A stretch of 64,000 bases of DNA from assembly GCA_013823135.1 (NCBI GenBank), contig PNLP01000032.1:17407-81406 (forward strand), given 5' to 3'. The translations under genes and the position numbers were made by a program. Shown piece by piece: positions 51,922 to 61,427 of this stretch (positions within the stretch are counted from its first letter, which is position 1; every line of letters starts with the position of its first letter). Source of the stretch: Planctomycetaceae bacterium. Lineage in GTDB: Bacteria; Planctomycetota; Planctomycetia; Gemmatales; Gemmataceae. A model generated the notes under the pieces. That model searched no databases and had not been told where the DNA came from. It saw only the letters and a list, made by a program, of their open reading frames with translations.

Positions 51922-53112
51922 TCACACGACATCTGGCGCGACCGCATCGGTGAGATGCTGAATGATTCCGGCAACCGCACCCTGACACTTGCTGCCTTCG
52001 GCCCGCAGCAATCGACAGTCTGCGAACGTCGGTGGCAACGCTCGCTGCCCAACCCGTTCCACGACGCGAACCAGCAAACCCGGATCAATGTCCAGCAGTG
52101 GCGAATGGATGAACACGACTTGCGGATTGAACAGGTTCACGACCGCTGCCGCACCGATCGCGAGGTAGCCCGCGATCTCCTCCAACTCCGCGGTCAAATC
52201 GACCGCATCACTTTTTGCCAGTTCGATGACCTCGTCGGCGTTCACCGCCCGGTTCAGTTTCCGGCTCGCGTGATATGCCAGTGCCGAATCGCTAGCAACG
52301 GTTTCCAGGCAGCCGAAGTTCCCGCAACCGCATTTCCGGCCGCCGCTCGCCACCACGGTGACATGACCAATTTCGCCCGCCAGCCCCGAGTTCCCCTTGA
52401 GCAGTCGCCCGCCCAGCATCACGCCAAGCCCGACGCCCGCGCCCACGTCGAGCACCGCGAAGTCGTCCAGCCCGCGTGCCAGACCATAGTGCCGTTCCGC
52501 GAGGCACAGGGCGTGCGATTCTTGCAGCAAGGTGCATTCGATCCCGAGGCGACGTGCGAGATCCGCAGCGGGGGAGTGCCCATTGGTCATTGGGATGTTC
52601 GGCGACAGCACACCGCTGGCCTTCCGGAAGTCCACGAGCCCCGGCAGGCTGACCCCGCACCCGAGCGTCGTCATGCCCGGCTTCGCCATCAACTCGCGAA
52701 GGCTGTCCTCCAACACGTCAATCAGTTCGGGATACGTCCCCGGTGTGGGAACCTTCAGAGTGTCGCCATGGAGAACGCCATCGAGTCCGGCCGAAACGAC
52801 CTCGCAATGCCCGACATCAATGGCGATACCAAATACCTGTGTGGAAGATGTCGCGAGCCTGAGCCGAGGAGCCGGCCGACCGCGAGCCAGTTCCGGCGCG
52901 TCGGCTTCTTCCAGTAATCCCGCCTTCAGGAGCGACGCCACGGCCTTCGATACGGTTGGCGCACTCAACCCGCTCTCGCGAGCCACTTCCGCACGCGACA
53001 TCGGTCCGCGCGTCTGAAGCAGTCGAAGCACTTGCCGTTCGTTCAGTTTCCCGACGACCGCCGGCCGAATGGTCGTTACCGCAGTCGTCACTCGTGAGGC
53101 TGTTGGAGGCAT
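51922..53112 (-). CDS. ROK-family transcriptional repressor (NagC/XylR type)
   Basis: The 396-residue protein has an N-terminal MarR-like winged helix (about 22-75; RQVLRLLQTRGPMSRAEVAR, SAPTVSKAVASLLKAGLLEE). The sugar-kinase-like ROK fold follows, with the ATP/sugar segment VLDVGAGVGLGVMLGGRLL, the GNSGLAGEIGHVTV motif and the zinc-binding cluster CGCGNFGCLE. Such proteins are usually repressors that bind a sugar or sugar phosphate. The following prepilin, lipoprotein, ThuA giant, PSD1 and DUF1501 genes are on the same strand, so it may regulate that cluster. No operator could be identified by eye. Confidence 0.93.
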   Translation of the reverse strand: MPPTASRVTTAVTTIRPAVVGKLNERQVLRLLQTRGPMSRAEVARESGLSAPTVSKAVASLLKAGLLEEADAPELARGRPAPRLRLATSSTQVFGIAIDVGHCEVVSAGLDGVLHGDTLKVPTPGTYPELIDVLEDSLRELMAKPGMTTLGCGVSLPGLVDFRKASGVLSPNIPMTNGHSPAADLARRLGIECTLLQESHALCLAERHYGLARGLDDFAVLDVGAGVGLGVMLGGRLLKGNSGLAGEIGHVTVVASGGRKCGCGNFGCLETVASDSALAYHASRKLNRAVNADEVIELAKSDAVDLTAELEEIAGYLAIGAAAVVNLFNPQVVFIHSPLLDIDPGLLVRVVERVGQRALPPTFADCRLLRAEGSKCQGAVAGIIQHLTDAVAPDVV

Positions 53113-53286
53113 GAAAGCAAGATTAATCTCCCCTGGATGATTTGTAAAGAGGCTTTAGTAAAGTTGGTTAAGAAATATCTCGAGCGACTATCTCACCAGG
53201 CTCGGTTGGGTCCATCTCCACCGAAATCACCGCGAATGAACGTCGAAGCAGCCCGCCGGATATGATGGAATCTTTTTAAAATTGAC

Positions 53287-54516
53287 TTGGGTCACAACTG
53301 TCTCAGATTATCATTTTCGCTACAGATCACGAATGTGCTATTGATCGGTATCTTTGGAGTTCTTGAGATGGGATCGCCCTGGAAGATCGTGTTTGGCGCT
53401 TTGGCTGGTCTCTACACGATGGCACAAGTGATCTATTTCTCGACTGCACCCTTCCGCCAAGCAGCGGTGGACGGGAGGCGGATGGATAACCGAATTCCCG
53501 CGCCAAGCCCGTACCAGGTTGGGGAATTGTTCGGCAGCCTCATGGGATTGGCGATCGGCGGGCTCCTTTGTGCGCTGTTGTTGCGGTCTGCACGAGTCGG
53601 GAAACGAGGCTCGCACAGGCCGCTAAGTTTCGCGGGGTGGTTTGGTCTGGCAGCGGCTCTCGGAATCACGGGCTTTTACCTTATGGTGAGCGTTCCGATT
53701 CCGCGTCCTGGTGCCCAGCATCCAGAGACCGTTGGAACGAGAGCGGCCGGGGCGTTCGCGTTGGCCACGGGTGCGATTTGCTTTGGGATCGCGTGCTCGC
53801 GGCCCGTCGTTGGTCCTGCTGTCGCGACTCCTTTACCGGTGCCAACCAAGCAGTCGTTGGAAAGTCACGTTAAAGTTGCACAGTGGTTGGATGAACCCGC
53901 TGAGCAAGACGTTCCCATCGCACCAGTCACCGCCGACCCCGGCAAACGGCTGAAGTGCAACCTCTGCGGCTCACTCCACCCGACAGAACCGGTCCCGTTG
54001 GAGTGTGAGTGGTGCCACAAGGAGTGGTCGGGTCACGAGGTGGCAGTTGAGGTTGAGCAAGTCCTTGGACCACCCCCGGCGTCGGTGTACGATTCGCCGG
54101 TTCGAACCACACCTGTCAGGCGAGGCGGCAGGGCAGGGCGGAAGCCAGAAGACATCCTCACCCCCAAGCAGTACCTGGACTACCAGCACGGTCGCATCCT
54201 AGCAGGGTTGTACGTCTGGTTTGGGCTGATGCTGGTCCCGACGGGGATTTGGTTAACACTATCGCACGACCCAAACGCCAAGCAGCAGATGCCCCCGCTT
54301 GTTGGGATCATAATTGCGGGGGCAGGTTTGTCGGGGGTGATCGGAGGCATCGCCGCGTTCCGAGGTGACCGGGCGGGCAGTCGGTTGATGTTCGTGATGG
54401 CAGCGATATTCATCTTCGGTTGCCCGGTCGGAACGATCATCACCATCCTGATGCTACTCGGCTATTCGCGGCACATGGACGCATCCGACCGCCTCCGTGA
54501 AGCGGGAGTCACGTGA
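53287..54516 (+). CDS. Membrane protein with zinc-ribbon insert
   Basis: The 409-residue protein has roughly three or four N-terminal membrane segments (ITNVLLIGIFGVLE, VFGALAGLYTMAQVIYF, GLAIGGLLCALLLRSA, WFGLAAALGITGFYLMV). A zinc ribbon lies at about 222-245 (LKCNLCGSLHP, LECEWCHKEW). Three more membrane segments are at the C-terminus. No family is recognised; the layout resembles planctomycete membrane proteins with a Cys4 zinc ribbon. The start is uncertain: a TTG at 53287 opens the frame, and an ATG at 53368 with GGAG eight bases upstream is the best-looking alternative but would remove the first membrane segment. Confidence 0.6.
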   Translation: MGHNCLRLSFSLQITNVLLIGIFGVLEMGSPWKIVFGALAGLYTMAQVIYFSTAPFRQAAVDGRRMDNRIPAPSPYQVGELFGSLMGLAIGGLLCALLLRSARVGKRGSHRPLSFAGWFGLAAALGITGFYLMVSVPIPRPGAQHPETVGTRAAGAFALATGAICFGIACSRPVVGPAVATPLPVPTKQSLESHVKVAQWLDEPAEQDVPIAPVTADPGKRLKCNLCGSLHPTEPVPLECEWCHKEWSGHEVAVEVEQVLGPPPASVYDSPVRTTPVRRGGRAGRKPEDILTPKQYLDYQHGRILAGLYVWFGLMLVPTGIWLTLSHDPNAKQQMPPLVGIIIAGAGLSGVIGGIAAFRGDRAGSRLMFVMAAIFIFGCPVGTIITILMLLGYSRHMDASDRLREAGVT

Positions 54517-54878
54517 GGGTTCTCCTCGACCAGTTGTACTTTGAGCGGTCGAGGGATAACACCGAACCACATTGGTTCCGGACTCGCCATGCTGATTCCG
54601 GCCCTCCCTACGGTCATCGTGAGAAAGGAATTGAGTCGCAATACATAGCCCCGCAATCACTTGAATACGCTCAAATACTCTTTCTTCCGGACAGGTCGAC
54701 GGTTCCAGAACGATTCCAGACATGGGTGGGCAGATCGCCTGGAATCGATCCGCGACCTTCGCCCCGCTCCTTTTTCCAATCGACAGTCAACCTCGCCCCC
54801 TCGGTTTGCCGAAAACACTCTTGCCTGTCTAAATCCGCACAGCCGGCATATTCCGGCGTGCCTTGGAGGTATCCACGG
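54517..54878. other. 362-bp intergenic region
   Basis: No gene, tRNA or clear palindrome was found in this stretch. The frame of the next gene is open across it, but the sequence reads as an untranslated leader, and the real start is set by GGAGG at about 54866-54870. Confidence 0.5.
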
Positions 54879-56768
54879 ATGGTTACCAAGCGGTTCGCGA
54901 TGCGTGCGGTTGCGGGATTCAGTTTGTGGGCCGGGTTCGGGTCTGTGGCACAAGCCCAGCTCCCGGCGGTCACGGTCGATGATGCATTCAAGGTGCAACC
55001 TCGGCAGAAGGGGGTGAGTATCGCCGCCCCGACGCCAGACGTGGTGGCACGCTGCACCGTCGCCGCGATTCCCAACCCGAAAGATCAAAAATCCCCAATG
55101 GGGTACGTCGTCCGCGATGCCAGCGGTCGCCCCGTGCGGCAGTTCGTGAGTTACGACGGCAAGAGCTACAACATCATCGCCTTCTACGTCGAGGGTGCGG
55201 AAGCCTACCGCGAGGTGTACCCACCCGCGCCCAACGAGGCGTACCAGTTCCGCTGGCTCGGCGCGAACGGCACCAAGTGGGGGCTCGACAAGGACCGCGA
55301 CGGCACCATCGACGAGTGGGTCGTGATGTCGCCCGAGGAACTGAGCCAGGAACTTCTCCAGGCCGTTCTCACCAACGACGCGAAGCGGGCCGCCGCACTC
55401 ACGCTGAACAAGGCGAACCTGGATGCGGTTGGTCTTGCTGGTGGCGAGGCTCAACGCCTGCTCGAACGCGCCGGCGGCGTGCCCGCTCGCGTGGCGAAGG
55501 CCAACACCGACCTGAAGTCCCCGCCGACTTCAGAATGGATGCACCTGCAACTGGGTGTGCCACAGGCCACGCCAGCCGACGCCATCGGCACCCGCGAAGA
55601 CCTCGTCTTCCACAAGGCTGGCACGGTACTGGTGCGGGACGGGGCCAACAACAAGTCCATGCAGACCGGCGAAATCGTGCAGGTCGGCCGTGCGTGGAAG
55701 CTGGTCGATGGGCCGTCGGTTGGCGTCGCGGAAGTCAGTACGGGTGGGTCGGAACTCCTCTTCGACGGGATCAAAGATCTGGTCGCCCAGCTCAACGACC
55801 TCGATCAGAAGGGGCCTGCCAACAACACGATCCCCGGCATCGCGGCCCACAACGCGAAGAAAGCCGAGATTCTGGAACTGATCGTCGCTCGCGTCCCACC
55901 GACCGCAGCCGAAAAACTTCGCGATACCTGGACAAAACTGCTGCTCGACAGCCTGTCGTCCGCGGCCGAAGTCGAGAAGCCGGACGGCAAGCACATCTCA
56001 CGCATGAAGCAGTTCCGGGATGCGTTTGGTGGCAAGCCCGGCGCGATTGGGTCGTATGCGTGGTTCCATTACCTCATTACCGAGAACAGCATTGCCTTGC
56101 GTGAGGTAACTGGCTCAGGACTGGCAGCGGTGCAGGAAAAGTGGCGTGCGGCTTTGGAGGACTTCGTCAAGGCGAACGCCAAGGCGGAAGAAGCCCCCGA
56201 GGCAATGCTCCGGCTCGGCATGGCTTTCGAGTTCATGAACACGAAGGAAGGCGATGCGAAGGCCAAGGGGTGGTATGAGCAACTTGGGAAGAACTACCCG
56301 GGACACCCCCACGCCGTGAAAGCAACCGGTGCGGTGAAACGGTTGGAAGCCGAGGGCAAACCGCTCGAGATTGCCGGAACGAATCTGGCGAGCGGTCAGC
56401 CGTTCAACGTCGCTACGCTCAAGGACAAGGCCGTGGTGGTCTACTACTGTGCCAACTGGAGTAGCACGCTGCCGGACGATGCCAAGAAGCTCAAGGCACT
56501 GGTGAAGGAGTACGGTGCGAAGGGGCTCGAACTCGTGATCGTGTGCCTCGACAACGACGCGAAGGCCGCAACCCAGACCGTGGCCGCCCACGAACTGCCG
56601 GGCACGGTGCTGCACGCTCCGGGTGGTCTCGATGCCAGCCCACTGGCTGCACAGTACGGGATCATCGTTGTTCCGCACATCTTCGTCGCGGGCAAGGACG
56701 GCAAGGTCGTGAACCGCAACGCCCAGGCCGCGAACCTCGATGACGAAGTGAAGAAGTTGCTGCCGTGA
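54879..56768 (+). CDS. Secreted protein with C-terminal thioredoxin-fold domain lacking CxxC
   Basis: The 629-residue protein has a signal peptide (MVTKRFAMRAVAGFSLWAGF, ending near AQA|QLP). A beta-rich region at about 30-150 precedes helical TPR-like stretches to about 480 (EAPEAMLRLGMAFEFMNTKE). A C-terminal TlpA/thioredoxin-like domain (about 490-629) reads LASGQPFNVATLKDKAVVVY, KLKALVKEYGAKGLELVIVC and IIVVPHIFVAGKDGKVV (cis-Pro conserved). The expected WCxxC is YCANWSSTLPD, so the redox pair is absent and a disulfide-exchange role is unlikely. Start at 54879 (GGAGG upstream) is preferred over the longer open frame from 54513. Confidence 0.75.
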   Translation: MVTKRFAMRAVAGFSLWAGFGSVAQAQLPAVTVDDAFKVQPRQKGVSIAAPTPDVVARCTVAAIPNPKDQKSPMGYVVRDASGRPVRQFVSYDGKSYNIIAFYVEGAEAYREVYPPAPNEAYQFRWLGANGTKWGLDKDRDGTIDEWVVMSPEELSQELLQAVLTNDAKRAAALTLNKANLDAVGLAGGEAQRLLERAGGVPARVAKANTDLKSPPTSEWMHLQLGVPQATPADAIGTREDLVFHKAGTVLVRDGANNKSMQTGEIVQVGRAWKLVDGPSVGVAEVSTGGSELLFDGIKDLVAQLNDLDQKGPANNTIPGIAAHNAKKAEILELIVARVPPTAAEKLRDTWTKLLLDSLSSAAEVEKPDGKHISRMKQFRDAFGGKPGAIGSYAWFHYLITENSIALREVTGSGLAAVQEKWRAALEDFVKANAKAEEAPEAMLRLGMAFEFMNTKEGDAKAKGWYEQLGKNYPGHPHAVKATGAVKRLEAEGKPLEIAGTNLASGQPFNVATLKDKAVVVYYCANWSSTLPDDAKKLKALVKEYGAKGLELVIVCLDNDAKAATQTVAAHELPGTVLHAPGGLDASPLAAQYGIIVVPHIFVAGKDGKVVNRNAQAANLDDEVKKLLP

Positions 56769-56775
56769 TTGTCCG

Positions 56776-56845
56776 GGCGAGCCGTGCCAGTCATGGCACG
56801 GGTGTCACACCAACAACACCCGTGCCATGACTGGCACGGCTCGCC
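56776..56845. repeat. Perfect 30-bp palindrome (family C, copy 2)
   Basis: Arms 56776-56805 and 56816-56845 are exact reverse complements with a 10-base loop. The arm matches copy 1 at 37847 (core GAGCCGTGCCAGTCATGGCA). It lies between the thioredoxin-fold and aldehyde dehydrogenase genes. Confidence 0.94.
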
Positions 56846-56862
56846 ATTCGTATCCTGATGAC

Positions 56863-58260
56863 ATGTCACCATTCACATCCGAACTTGCCGTCGCCCGAGC
56901 CGCACAGCACCACTGGTCGCGCCGGCCCGTCCGAGAGCGTCTTCAACCCGTTCGCACCCTTCGCCATCTACTCGTCGAACGAACTGATGATCTGATCGCC
57001 GCGGCGAATGCCGACATTGGCCGCTCTGCGGTTGAAGTGCTCGGCACGGAACTCCTCCCGAGCGCTGCCGCCCTGAGGTTCATCGAACAGGAGGCGGCTC
57101 GCGTACTGGCACCGCAGACGATTGCTCGCCGCTTGCGCCCTACATGGCTCATGGGCTGCCGCGATGCGGTTCATCGCCGACCATGGGGCGTCGTCGGCGT
57201 CATCGGCACCTGGAACTACCCGATCTACCTGAATGTCGGCCCGATCGCACAGGCTCTCGTGGCGGGGAACGCGGTGCTGTGGAAGCCGAGCGAGAACGCC
57301 CCGCGAACAGCCGACCTGACCCACGAGCTGTTTCTGAAAGCAGGCTTCCCAGCGGAGTTACTTCAGAAACTCCCGGCCACACGCGGGGGCGGTCCGCAGT
57401 TGGCCGAGACCGACGTCGATTACGTCGTGTTCACCGGCTCGGATGGGGTCGGGCGGAACCTTGCAGCAAGGCTTGGCGAACGGCTCATTCCTTCGACGCT
57501 GGAACTGTCGGGTTGCGATGCAATGTTCGTACTGGAAGACGCCAACCTCGAAATGGCCGCGAAGGCGGCGTGGTTCGGCTTCACGCTCAACCGCGGGCAG
57601 ACGTGCATCGCTGTGCGGCGCATCTTCGTGCATCGCTCGAGATCCGAGGAGTTCGTCGCCCAGATGCGCACGTTCCTGGCGAACGCGGACTCGATGACGC
57701 TGGTAACACCAGGACAGGTCACGCACGCGGAACGCCTCATTGCGGACGCGGTGGCACCGAAGTTGTTGGCCAACGTTCCCGCGGATGCCGCGATTTGCTG
57801 CGAGTCGTGCTTCGCTCCTGTCACTGCTGTGATCCCGTTCGACACGATTGACAGCGCGGTGTCACTGGCTGCTCAGTCGCCGTTCGGGTTGTCGTCGTCG
57901 ATCTTCACGGCCGATACCACAGCAGCGAAGGAACTGGCGGCACGCATTCCGGCCGGGAGCGTCGTCATCAACGATGTGCTCGCGCCGACGGCACACCCCG
58001 CAACACCTTTTGGCGGCCTCGGTGCGAGCGGCTGGGGCGTCACACAGGGAGCCGAAGGGTTGCTGGCGATGACCACGCCGCAAGTGGTGACGGTTCGCAA
58101 TGGCACATTCCGCCCGCACTTCGACGAGGCCGTGAACCCCGACCCCGCGACGGTCGATATCATGCGAGGCTTGCTGCGAGCCACACACGCCCGCGGGCTT
58201 CGAGAGAAGTTACGCGGGTTGCTGCAAATGGTGCGAGGTGTGCGGAGGAAGAAGAAGTGA
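56863..58260 (+). CDS. Aldehyde dehydrogenase family protein
   Basis: The 465-residue protein has the family's key residues: Asn118 in IGTWNYP, the NAD-binding VVFTGSDGVGR (about 188-198), Glu214 in STLELSGCDAMFVL and the nucleophile Cys248 in NRGQTCIAVRR. The later SPFGLSSSIFT and ATPFGGLGASGWG motifs complete the fold. No signal peptide is present, so it is cytosolic. The length and the short N-terminal domain fit the group acting on long-chain or aromatic aldehydes, but specificity cannot be read. The ATG at 56863 is chosen because an in-frame ATG at 56827 lies within a palindrome arm and adds a non-homologous N-terminus. Confidence 0.92.
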   Translation: MSPFTSELAVARAAQHHWSRRPVRERLQPVRTLRHLLVERTDDLIAAANADIGRSAVEVLGTELLPSAAALRFIEQEAARVLAPQTIARRLRPTWLMGCRDAVHRRPWGVVGVIGTWNYPIYLNVGPIAQALVAGNAVLWKPSENAPRTADLTHELFLKAGFPAELLQKLPATRGGGPQLAETDVDYVVFTGSDGVGRNLAARLGERLIPSTLELSGCDAMFVLEDANLEMAAKAAWFGFTLNRGQTCIAVRRIFVHRSRSEEFVAQMRTFLANADSMTLVTPGQVTHAERLIADAVAPKLLANVPADAAICCESCFAPVTAVIPFDTIDSAVSLAAQSPFGLSSSIFTADTTAAKELAARIPAGSVVINDVLAPTAHPATPFGGLGASGWGVTQGAEGLLAMTTPQVVTVRNGTFRPHFDEAVNPDPATVDIMRGLLRATHARGLREKLRGLLQMVRGVRRKKK

Positions 58261-58274
58261 ACGGTTGGTCCGAA

Positions 58275-58322
58275 CCCGAGCACCAGCGAGGTATCACACG
58301 TTGTCCCTCGCTGGCGCTCGGG
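58275..58322. repeat. 17-bp palindrome between convergent genes
   Basis: Arms 58275-58291 and 58306-58322 pair over 17 bases with one mismatch (arm CCCGAGCACCAGCGAGG) around a 14-base loop. Confidence 0.8.
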
Positions 58323-58336
58323 CTTGGAAGTAAGTG

Positions 58337-60733
58337 TCAACTCCCCTCTTCGCTCTCATCCACGATCTTCTTGTAGATGTCGAGTGCCTTCTGGAAGGTC
58401 TTCTCTGCCTCGCCGCGTTCCTCGGCCTTGATGCCCGTGCCGCGGACTTTCCACAACTGCTCGATCACGCCGATGCACCACTTCGCGCTCTCGCGGCTCG
58501 CACGGATCGGCTTGCCGCCAACGATCACATTCACGGGGTTCGTGTGCATCTGTGGGAAGTGGCGAATCGCCACCCAGGAGCTCTTGTCAATGTTCGCGTC
58601 GAAAGTCACGTCGTGAACCTTGTCGTCGGCCGGGATGTCCTTCGTGGCCACGACCCTTCCGTTCACGATGAGTTCGAGCTTGCGAGTGTCGCCCACGGGT
58701 GCGATTGCGCCGGGTGCGGTGCCGAGTGCCACATCCTTCGCGAACGCCACCTTTGCCGACACCTTTACCGTGCCGGGCTTCTCAAGTGCCACGTCGCCGA
58801 ACCCCGGGCTCTTGTCATGTACCTTGAATTCCAGGGCGTGTGCGTAACCATCGGACACATACGACCGACCCGTCTGGATGCCCTTGCACCAGACGGTGTA
58901 GTCGATTGCGTCTGTCTTGCCGAGTTGCACGTACACGCGACCCTGACCCACACGGCTCCCCGAGATACACGGGAAGTCCGTCTCGCCAGACACTTTCAGA
59001 GGGAAACCGCAGTTCATGATTTGATACCAGCAGTTCCACTCCGGGAGACGTTGCGTGTCCATCGCACTGATGAAGTCGCACACACCCATCGCGGTCGTCA
59101 CGCAGATCTCCTGCGCCCCAATGCCGTTCATCTCTGGGATCGCGAGATTGGGCAATATCGCCAGCGCTCGATCGTGGCTCTTGATGAGTTCGTCCACGCT
59201 TAACTTGCCGTCCGCGTTCGCGTCGATGGTTGCGAACGGCTCGGGCAGCGGCCAGCGCCGGGCTTTCACCTCGGCAGCCGAAACGAAACCGTCTTTGTCC
59301 GTGTCCAACTCAGCGAGCAACCGGCCCGCGGCGTTCTTGGCGTTCACTTGCAGGCCGTTCGCGGAGTGAGCGTACCCGGTTACCGCGCCCTGATCTTTCC
59401 CCCACTTCATCAGCGGCGTCGTCCACGTTGGCCAGCCCTTGACCTTAGTCCCTTCCGAACCTGGGAATGTCTGATCGCGGAGGTTCAACAGACAAACATG
59501 GCCGAGTGCTTGCGACCCGAACCCGGACACCTCTACGTCGTATTTCAGGATGGTGAACGGTTCGCTGAACTTGTGGGGCGTCGCCTCGAAGAACTTCCGT
59601 TGGTAGTCGTAACATGGACCCCACGTCAGGCAGCAGCCGACGTTCAAACCCTCGCCCTTCACGTGCAGGAACATGTCCTGCGGCATCACGCCTTCTGTAG
59701 GATTCGTGTAGTGGGCGCACCCTGCCGCGTGGATGTGGTGGTCCCCGCTGAACCAGCCGTAATCCGCGGGGTTGATCCAGCGTTCCAACTTCACGCCAAG
59801 GTGGGAATCGCCCTTTACGTCAACCTTGAACTTCTGCGTCTTCACGCGGTACTCCGGCCCGCGGCCATATTCCAGGTTGAACTCGCCTGGAGGCAGCAGC
59901 ACGATACCGCCGTCGGCCCGGTAAATCTGCTTCTGGAAGAAGAAGTCCGGCGCGAGTCGCTTCGGTTGTGGTGGGTAAACGTGCCCGGCCGCATCGGTGA
60001 ACAGGAACCGGCCGACGGTTGGCTTACCATCAAAATCGGTGACGTTCACCTTGACCTTGATCGCGGGCTTCACCTCGAACAACACGGCAGTCTCGCCGCG
60101 GAAGCCGAGGTCCTGATTTCCCTGGCCGATGTCGAATCCGATGGTGGCCTCGCGCTTCCCGGCATCCGATGAGTAGATGAGCGCAAGCGCGTATTCGACA
60201 CCCAGGCCGCTCAACTCCTTGTTCATGGGCGGGTCGGTGAACATTTGGAGTTCAAGGAACCGCTCGACGATCTTCGGGTCGTCCTTGGGGTTCCGCTCCC
60301 CGCGACCGCTATACACCTCGCCCGATTGCGGGCTGGCGATCTTCAACGGCTTCTTCACCGTGCTCTCGTTCACGATTTTCACTAGAACCGGCGTCCATCC
60401 GGCTTGCTGAAGAATCGGCTCCGCTGGTCCGCGAGCCACTTTCACCCGCGATTCGGGATTAATGTTCACGATGAACAGGACATGCTTGTCGAGGATTTGC
60501 TGAACCTTCCTCGCATCTTTCTCATCTATTGCGGTAGCGAGTTCTTTTCCTGTCGCTGCGAGCAACGGTGTCCCGAGAAAGTCCAGCGCCTTGACGAGAC
60601 GAGCGACGTTCGCGGCGAGCGGTTGACCCTCGACTCCAGCGATGACTGGCGGTGGATCAAGGGCTTGGACGCGAGTGGAAGACGTGATACTCCCGGTGAT
60701 CGCTACGAGCAACGCAGCAGAGAGGCGAAACAT
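58337..60733 (-). CDS. Secreted CehA/McbA-type metallohydrolase-like protein with EF-hands
   Basis: The 798-residue protein has a signal peptide (MFRLSAALLVAITGSITSST). A beta-rich N-terminal region covers about 30-320. The PHP-like metal-binding start is WFSGDHHIHAAGC at about 326, with an HSANGLQVNAKN segment later, as in CehA/McbA-type hydrolases. Two EF-hand loops lie in the middle: DTDKDGFVSAAEV at about 475 and DANADGKLSVDEL at about 502. The C-terminal part is beta-sandwich with GKTDAIDYTVWCKGIQTGRS. CehA-type enzymes hydrolyse carbamates and phosphodiesters; here the activity is only inferred. The ATG at 60733 is preceded by AGGAGA; the longer upstream frame is not plausible. It is divergent from def. 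Confidence 0.8.
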   Translation of the reverse strand: MFRLSAALLVAITGSITSSTRVQALDPPPVIAGVEGQPLAANVARLVKALDFLGTPLLAATGKELATAIDEKDARKVQQILDKHVLFIVNINPESRVKVARGPAEPILQQAGWTPVLVKIVNESTVKKPLKIASPQSGEVYSGRGERNPKDDPKIVERFLELQMFTDPPMNKELSGLGVEYALALIYSSDAGKREATIGFDIGQGNQDLGFRGETAVLFEVKPAIKVKVNVTDFDGKPTVGRFLFTDAAGHVYPPQPKRLAPDFFFQKQIYRADGGIVLLPPGEFNLEYGRGPEYRVKTQKFKVDVKGDSHLGVKLERWINPADYGWFSGDHHIHAAGCAHYTNPTEGVMPQDMFLHVKGEGLNVGCCLTWGPCYDYQRKFFEATPHKFSEPFTILKYDVEVSGFGSQALGHVCLLNLRDQTFPGSEGTKVKGWPTWTTPLMKWGKDQGAVTGYAHSANGLQVNAKNAAGRLLAELDTDKDGFVSAAEVKARRWPLPEPFATIDANADGKLSVDELIKSHDRALAILPNLAIPEMNGIGAQEICVTTAMGVCDFISAMDTQRLPEWNCWYQIMNCGFPLKVSGETDFPCISGSRVGQGRVYVQLGKTDAIDYTVWCKGIQTGRSYVSDGYAHALEFKVHDKSPGFGDVALEKPGTVKVSAKVAFAKDVALGTAPGAIAPVGDTRKLELIVNGRVVATKDIPADDKVHDVTFDANIDKSSWVAIRHFPQMHTNPVNVIVGGKPIRASRESAKWCIGVIEQLWKVRGTGIKAEERGEAEKTFQKALDIYKKIVDESEEGS

Positions 60734-60870
60734 GGCGGGACTCTCCTGAAATGGGGGGACGTTGACCATGAAACCGCGCACCGTGTGACGACGCCAGAGA
60801 TTTCCCGCATTCGCGTTTGCTATAATCGAACAATCGACGACGTGTGGCCCGGTTACGAGAGTTCCGTCCG

Positions 60871-61422
60871 ATGAAGATTGTGAAATACCCCCACCCCGCA
60901 CTTCGCACTTTGGCGAAGCCGGTGTTGGCCATCGACAAGGACATTCAGCTTGCCGCGGGCCGAATGCTGGAACTGATGTATGCCAGCGAGGGATTGGGGC
61001 TGGCCGCACCGCAGGTCGCCCTCGAACACCGCTTGCTTGTCATGAACTTCGAGGGCGACCCCGAGAAGAAGGAAGCGGAGTTCGTGGCGATCAACCCAGT
61101 CATCGTGGATAGCAAGGGCGCACTCAATGACCGCGAAGGCTGTCTGAGTTTCCCGGGGTTGTATCAGAGCGTCCGTCGCTTCAAGACCGTGACGGTGCAG
61201 GCGTACAACCTCAAGGGCGAACTCTACGAGATGATGTGTCACGACCTTCCGGCCCGCGTCTGGCAGCACGAGATCGACCACCTCGACGGCGTGTTGTTCA
61301 TCGACAAGATGGGTTCTCTCGGCCGCTCGCGGAGCGAGAAAGACCTCGAACAGTTCATCGCGGATTTCGAGAAGGCCAAGAAGAAGGGCGACCTCCCTCC
61401 GGGGCTAGAGCCCAAGTTATAA
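60871..61422 (+). CDS. def: Peptide deformylase
   Basis: The 183-residue protein has the three defining motifs in order: GLGLAAPQ (41-48), EGCLSFPG with the metal-binding Cys91, and HEIDHLDG with His133, Glu134 and His137. It removes the formyl group from nascent proteins in the cytosol, using a metal ion bound by Cys91, His133 and His137. The ATG at 60871 is preferred because it begins MKIVKYPHPALR, the canonical N-terminus; an upstream in-frame ATG at 60844 adds nine residues. fmt and rsmB follow, the classic def-fmt-rsmB order. Confidence 0.97.
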   Translation: MKIVKYPHPALRTLAKPVLAIDKDIQLAAGRMLELMYASEGLGLAAPQVALEHRLLVMNFEGDPEKKEAEFVAINPVIVDSKGALNDREGCLSFPGLYQSVRRFKTVTVQAYNLKGELYEMMCHDLPARVWQHEIDHLDGVLFIDKMGSLGRSRSEKDLEQFIADFEKAKKKGDLPPGLEPKL

Positions 61423-61427
61423 CCCGT

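Noticed and set aside
56827..56862. Alternative upstream start for the aldehyde dehydrogenase
   Set aside because: The ATG lies in a palindrome arm and the added residues have no counterpart in the family; ATG 56863 is adequate.
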